64,000 bases of DNA from Geodermatophilus sp. TF02-6 (lineage in GTDB: Bacteria > Actinomycetota > Actinomycetes > Mycobacteriales > Geodermatophilaceae), in NCBI RefSeq assembly GCF_003319115.1, contig NZ_QOHF01000001.1, positions 62,001 to 126,000 on the forward strand, written 5' to 3'. A program made the position numbers and the translations under genes. Positions 60,470-64,000 of the stretch are shown one piece after another; position 1 is the first letter of the stretch; each line of letters begins with the position of its first letter. A model generated the notes under the pieces. It was not told the origin of the DNA. It made no database searches and saw only the letters and a program-made list of their open reading frames with translations.

Positions 60470-60674
60470 CCCGCGACGGCGCGGCGCCGGTCCGCCCGAG
60501 TGGCCCCGGGCGCCCGCCGCGGCGACGATGGACGCCGGACCGCCTGCTCCGGAGCCGCCACCGGCACCCGCGGTCTGCGCTCCCGACCGGGCGCGGCCGC
60601 ACCCGCCCCAGCCCCGGACGACGACCCGGTGCACCACGACGGACAGCGCATCGGACACGGAAGCGAGACGCACC

Positions 60675-61685
60675 ATGCTCGAGATCAGCGGATTGACGTG
60701 GGCGCTGACCATCGCGCTCGTCCTCGGACTGCTGAGCGTCGACCTCGTCCTGGCCGCGGCCCGGCCCCACCGGGTCGGGTTCGGCGAGGCCAGCGCCTGG
60801 TCGGTCTTCTACATCCTGGTCGCGGTGGCCTTCGGGGTGTGGTTCACCGCGCGCCACGGCGGCGAGTACGGCACCCAGTACTTCGCCGGCTACGTCGTCG
60901 AGAAGAGCCTGTCGGTCGACAACCTGTTCGTCTTCGTCATCATCATGACGACCTTCTCGGTGCCCGAGGAGCACCAGCACAAGGTGCTGACCTTCGGGAT
61001 CGTGCTGGCGCTGGCGATGCGGGCGGTGTTCATCGCGCTGGGCGCGACGCTGCTGTCGCTGTTCTCGTTCATGTTCCTGGTCTTCGGCCTGCTGCTGGTC
61101 TACACCGCCGTCCAGCTGTTCCGGCACCGCGACGAGGATCCCGACATCGAGGACAACGCGGTGGTCAAGGCCGCCCGCCGCGTCCTGCCGGTGACCGACG
61201 ACTACGTCGGCGGCAGGCTGGTCACCCGCGTCGACGGCCGCCGCGTGGTCACGCCGCTGTTCATCGTGCTGATCGCCATCGGCAGCGTGGACCTGCTGTT
61301 CGCCCTCGACTCGATCCCGGCGGTCTTCGGCGTGACCGACGAGGCCTACATCGTCTTCGCCGCCAACGCCTTCGCCCTGCTGGGGCTGCGGGCGCTGTTC
61401 TTCCTCGTCAAGGGCCTGCTCGACCGGCTGGTCTACCTCTCCGCCGGGCTGGCGGTCATCCTCGCCTTCATCGGCGTCAAGCTGATCCTGCACTGGGCGC
61501 ACGTCGACATCGACCCGCGCGTGCCCGAGATCAGCACCCCGCTCAGCCTCGTCGTCATCGCCGTCGTGCTGACCGTCGTCACCGTGGCCAGCCTGGTCAA
61601 GACGCGCAAGGAGCCCGCAGCCCGGGCGCACGCCGGGTCCCTGCGCGCCACCGGCACCCGGGACGACGCCGCGCAGCAGCGGTAG
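60675..61685 (+). CDS. TerC-family integral membrane protein
   Basis: The product is 336 residues with about nine membrane segments and the TerC/Alx hallmarks EKSLSVDNLFVFVIIM and LFALDSIPAVFGVTDEAYIVFAANAFALLGLRALFFL, whose acidic residues in the helices are thought to handle metal ions (Mn2+ export in recent models, tellurite resistance historically). The ATG at 60675 starts right at the conserved N-terminal helix; the longer in-frame extension is Pro/Thr-rich junk. No tellurite-resistance partner genes are nearby. Confidence 0.93.
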   Translation: MLEISGLTWALTIALVLGLLSVDLVLAAARPHRVGFGEASAWSVFYILVAVAFGVWFTARHGGEYGTQYFAGYVVEKSLSVDNLFVFVIIMTTFSVPEEHQHKVLTFGIVLALAMRAVFIALGATLLSLFSFMFLVFGLLLVYTAVQLFRHRDEDPDIEDNAVVKAARRVLPVTDDYVGGRLVTRVDGRRVVTPLFIVLIAIGSVDLLFALDSIPAVFGVTDEAYIVFAANAFALLGLRALFFLVKGLLDRLVYLSAGLAVILAFIGVKLILHWAHVDIDPRVPEISTPLSLVVIAVVLTVVTVASLVKTRKEPAARAHAGSLRATGTRDDAAQQR

Positions 61686-61694
61686 GGCGGCCGG

Positions 61695-62552
61695 TCAGCG
61701 CCCGGGGACGACGTCGGGGACGAGGTGCTGGCTCTCCTTGGGGGGCCGGACGTAGTCGTCGTGGACCGGTGGCCGGGGTGGCAGCCGCGGCGGCGCGGCC
61801 GGGGTGAGGTCCTCGTACGGGACCTGGCCCAGCAGGTGGGTGATGACGTTGAGCCGGGCGCGCTTCTTGACGTCGGCCTCGACCACCCACCACGGCGCCT
61901 CGGGGATGTCGGTCGCGGCGAACATCGCATCCTTGGCGCGGGAGAACTCCACCCAGCGGTTGCGGGCCTCGAGGTCCATCGGGCTGAGCTTCCAGCGCTT
62001 GGTCGGGTCTTTGAGCCGCGCCTGGAACCGCTTCTCCTGCTCGGTGTCGCTCACCGAGAACCAGTACTTGACCAGCGTGATGCCGCTGCGGACCAGCATC
62101 CGCTCGAACTCGGGGCAGGAGCGCAGGAAGTCCCAATACTCCTCGTCGGTGCAGAAGCCCATGACCCGCTCGACGCCGGCGCGGTTGTACCAGGAGCGGT
62201 CGAACAGGACCATCTCGCCGCGGGCGGGCAGGTGGGCGACGTAACGCTGGAAGTACCACTGGCCGCGCTCGCGCTCGGTCGGCGCGGCCAGCGCGACCAC
62301 GCGGGCGGCCCGCGGGTTGAGCGGCTCGGTGATCCGCTGGATCGCCCCGCCCTTGCCCGCGGCGTCGCGGCCCTCGAAGACGACGACGACCCGCAGCCCC
62401 TCCGCCCGGATGTACTCCTGCTGTTTGACCAGCTCCTCCTGCAGCCGGGCCAGCTCCCGCTCGTAGTAGGCGTTGTCGACCTTCGCCGTCGCCCGTGGTA
62501 CCTCCTCGGACGAGGTCGAGGGGACACCGGTCGCCGTCCGCGGAGGGGCCAC
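61695..62552 (-). CDS. ppk2: Polyphosphate kinase 2
   Basis: The product is about 285 residues. It has the PPK2 Walker A FEGRDAAGKGGAIQRITEPLNPR, RGQWYFQRYVAHLPARGEMVLFDRSWYNRAGVERVMGF (Walker B-like and lid) and KDPTKRWKLSPMDLEARNRW. It transfers phosphate between polyphosphate and nucleoside di- or triphosphates. The frame stays open to 62831, but upstream of residue 1 as called it is low-complexity; GTG at 62552 gives the usual family size, though it lacks a clear ribosome binding site. It is convergent with terC, 9 bp apart. Confidence 0.92.
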   Translation of the reverse strand: MAPPRTATGVPSTSSEEVPRATAKVDNAYYERELARLQEELVKQQEYIRAEGLRVVVVFEGRDAAGKGGAIQRITEPLNPRAARVVALAAPTERERGQWYFQRYVAHLPARGEMVLFDRSWYNRAGVERVMGFCTDEEYWDFLRSCPEFERMLVRSGITLVKYWFSVSDTEQEKRFQARLKDPTKRWKLSPMDLEARNRWVEFSRAKDAMFAATDIPEAPWWVVEADVKKRARLNVITHLLGQVPYEDLTPAAPPRLPPRPPVHDDYVRPPKESQHLVPDVVPGR

Positions 62553-62988
62553 GGCGGCAGCATCGTCCGCCGGGTCGAGGTGCGACAAGAGGTCGGCGCA
62601 CCGACCCGGGAGCCGCCGGGTCCGACTGTCACGGATGCGTACCGCCCGCGCGTGGTGGGGGGCGCAACGGGTACTCCCGGTCACCGGGGCCGGACGAGGG
62701 CCCGGTCGTCGCGGGAGGTCGAACAACCGGCTCCCCGCACTCGGGACCGCATCCGATCCGGCCCCCTCCCCGCTCCGGGCCGAGCCCAGGCCTGGAGCGG
62801 TGGAGCCGCGGTCCCCGAGGCTTCCCGCCACGTCACCCGCACGGGGGGCCGGGCGTTCAGGACCCGGCCCGGGCGGTCGATGCTGGGGTCGGGCCGGCGA
62901 GTCGCCGGGTGGCGCGCCGGCCCGCCCGACACCGACAGTCCGGGCCGGCCCGACGGCGCGACCGGCCCCTCGCAGGGAGAGACGTGCG
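62553..62988. other. Intergenic region between divergent genes, nothing recognised
   Basis: These 436 bp separate ppk2 from the sensor gene on the other strand. Open frames here are composition-driven shadows. It should contain both promoters; no clear -10/-35 pairs, repeats or small genes were found. AGGGAGAGACG at the right edge is the sensor's ribosome binding site. Confidence 0.5.
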
Positions 62989-64000
62989 ATGCGCAGAGCC
63001 GGCGGCGAGCCCAGCAGCTGGGGCCATGTCGCGGCCGCGGTCGCCGGCGTCGTCGTGGTCGTGTGCCTGCCGCCCGGGCCGGGGCGACCGGCCGTGGAGG
63101 TGGGGGTCTACCTGCTCGGGGTGCTGGCCGTCGGACGGGGACTGCGCCGCCACCGGCCCGGCGCGGGGACCGCCTGGCGGGCCCTCGCCACGGCGCTCCT
63201 CGCGTTCGGCCTGAGCAGCGCCGCGGAGACCGCCGAGCTGGCCGGGGTCGCTCCCGGGGTCACCGGCGCCGTCGAGGCCGGGCTGGACGTCGCCGGCTAC
63301 GGCGCCCTGGTCGTCGCCGCCCTGGCGGCGCTGGTGGCCGGCCGGGGACGCCGCGACCCGGGAGCGTGGACCGACACCGCCTCCCTCCTGCTCGCCGCCG
63401 GGTTGGCCGTGGTGACGTTCGTCAGCGGCACCGTCCGCAACCCGCACGGCCCGGCCGAGCTCGGCATCGGGCTGCCCCTGCTGTGCGCCGTCGTCATCGT
63501 CGCCGGCGTCCGGCTGGCCCTGCCCGGCACCGGTCGGTCCGTGAGCGGGGTGGCCCTGTTCGTCTCCGGCGGGCTCGCCGTGACCGGCTACGCCACGCAG
63601 GTCCTGCGCCTGTCGGGCACCGTGTCGCCGGTCCTCGACGCCCTGCCGCTGCTGGCCGTCGCGCCGGTCGCGCTCGCGGCGCTGCACCCGTCCAGCCGCA
63701 CCGTGGGCGCAGCGCCCGACCCGCAGGGATCGGTCACGGCCGGCCGGGTCGTCGGCCTCGGCGCCGCGCTGCTGGTCAGCCCCGCGCTGGTGCTGCTGTG
63801 GACGGTGCGCCACGGCGGCAACGGCTACGTGCTCGGCACCGGGATCGGGCTGCTCACCGCGCTGGCGCTGTGGCGGCTCGGGCGGCTCAGCAGCGAGCGG
63901 GAGAGCGCCCAGCGGGCCCTGGCCGCCAGCGAGGCGCGGCTGCGGGTGCTGCTGGAGAACGCCGCGGACGTCATCGCGATCGTCGACGGCGCCGGCCGGA
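62989..64000 (+). CDS. Membrane-bound sensor protein with PAS domain, 3' end outside window
   Basis: The frame opens at ATG 62989 (after AGGGAGAGACGTGCG) and runs off the window after 337 residues. Roughly eight to ten hydrophobic segments span residues ~10-300 (for example HVAAAVAGVVVVVCLP, ALVVAALAALVAG, LLCAVVIVAGVRLAL, LGAALLVSPALVLLW). A short helical linker (RLSSERESAQRALAASEARL) and the start of a PAS domain (RVLLENAADVIAIVDGAGR) follow. The output domain is not visible; in this group of bacteria it is often GGDEF/EAL or a histidine kinase, so the signalling role is an inference. Confidence 0.82.
   Translation, partial: MRRAGGEPSSWGHVAAAVAGVVVVVCLPPGPGRPAVEVGVYLLGVLAVGRGLRRHRPGAGTAWRALATALLAFGLSSAAETAELAGVAPGVTGAVEAGLDVAGYGALVVAALAALVAGRGRRDPGAWTDTASLLLAAGLAVVTFVSGTVRNPHGPAELGIGLPLLCAVVIVAGVRLALPGTGRSVSGVALFVSGGLAVTGYATQVLRLSGTVSPVLDALPLLAVAPVALAALHPSSRTVGAAPDPQGSVTAGRVVGLGAALLVSPALVLLWTVRHGGNGYVLGTGIGLLTALALWRLGRLSSERESAQRALAASEARLRVLLENAADVIAIVDGAGR

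Noticed and set aside
62681-62932. Open frames in the gap upstream of ppk2
   Set aside because: Composition-driven; no start with ribosome binding site and no recognisable sequence.

Overview
The window is about 64 kb of very GC-rich DNA (low-to-mid 70s % by eye). It has many GTG starts, 4-bp ATGA/GTGA gene overlaps and an actinobacterial gene content: an Sdh1-type succinate dehydrogenase, an F420/PPOX-fold enzyme, an ANTAR protein, Tat lipoproteins, and sdhB- and ackA-type housekeeping genes. The best guess is a soil or rock actinobacterium of the Geodermatophilaceae (Blastococcus, Modestobacter or Geodermatophilus). That is an inference from gene style and from the short GC-rich palindromic repeats, not from a marker gene. 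No rRNA, tRNA, CRISPR array or intact insertion sequence was found.

Layout, 1-26 kb. The window opens with the end of a MacB/FtsX-like ABC exporter. A convergent pair follows: a DHA2 MFS exporter and an unusual four-part protein (NhaA antiporter, DsbA-like thioredoxin, cyclic-nucleotide-binding domain, glutaredoxin-like tail). Next are an NmrA-like reductase flanked by two decayed regulators (MarR and TetR remnants), a glutamine amidotransferase/PPOX pair, and an sdhC-sdhA-sdhB operon. Then come a small acidic protein, a HepT/MntA-type toxin-antitoxin pair whose antitoxin carries an HTH, a GH13 alpha-glucosidase, a SnoaL-like protein, a 970-residue FAD/Fe-S (D-lactate-dehydrogenase-like) protein, an ANTAR protein, pta-ackA, a Tat-exported intradiol-dioxygenase-like lipoprotein, an IS481 transposase scrap, and a divergent methionine aminopeptidase/XRE pair.

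Layout, 26-60 kb. This is an inositol-type carbohydrate catabolic island. A GntR repressor faces iolC, a Cgl0158-like aldolase, iolB, iolD, iolE, an iolG-like dehydrogenase, a TIM-barrel isomerase and iolA/mmsA, followed by an HTH protein and an IolT-like MFS importer. After a FUSC-like membrane protein there are three further modules. Each has its own LacI regulator and recognisable operators: (i) a TIM-barrel isomerase and Gfo/Idh dehydrogenase with CTAGAACGTTCTAG sites; (ii) a self-sufficient P450-reductase-ferredoxin fusion plus a dehydrogenase/isomerase pair with TTAAAGCGCTTTAA sites; (iii) two more Gfo/Idh dehydrogenases, an aldo-keto reductase and a PhyH-type 2-oxoglutarate dioxygenase with a third shared motif. 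A ribose/inositol-type ABC importer and another Gfo/Idh dehydrogenase close the island. Its upstream palindrome TATGTCCGGACATA resembles the site in front of iolC, which suggests control of both by the GntR protein.

Layout, 60-64 kb: a coiled-coil small protein, a TerC-family membrane protein, a PPK2 polyphosphate kinase, and the start of a membrane-bound PAS sensor cut by the window edge.

A dispersed family of GC-rich palindromic repeats runs through the window. Five copies abut stop codons. Two lie in frame inside enzyme genes (iolB and a Gfo/Idh dehydrogenase), where they add about 27-36 residues.
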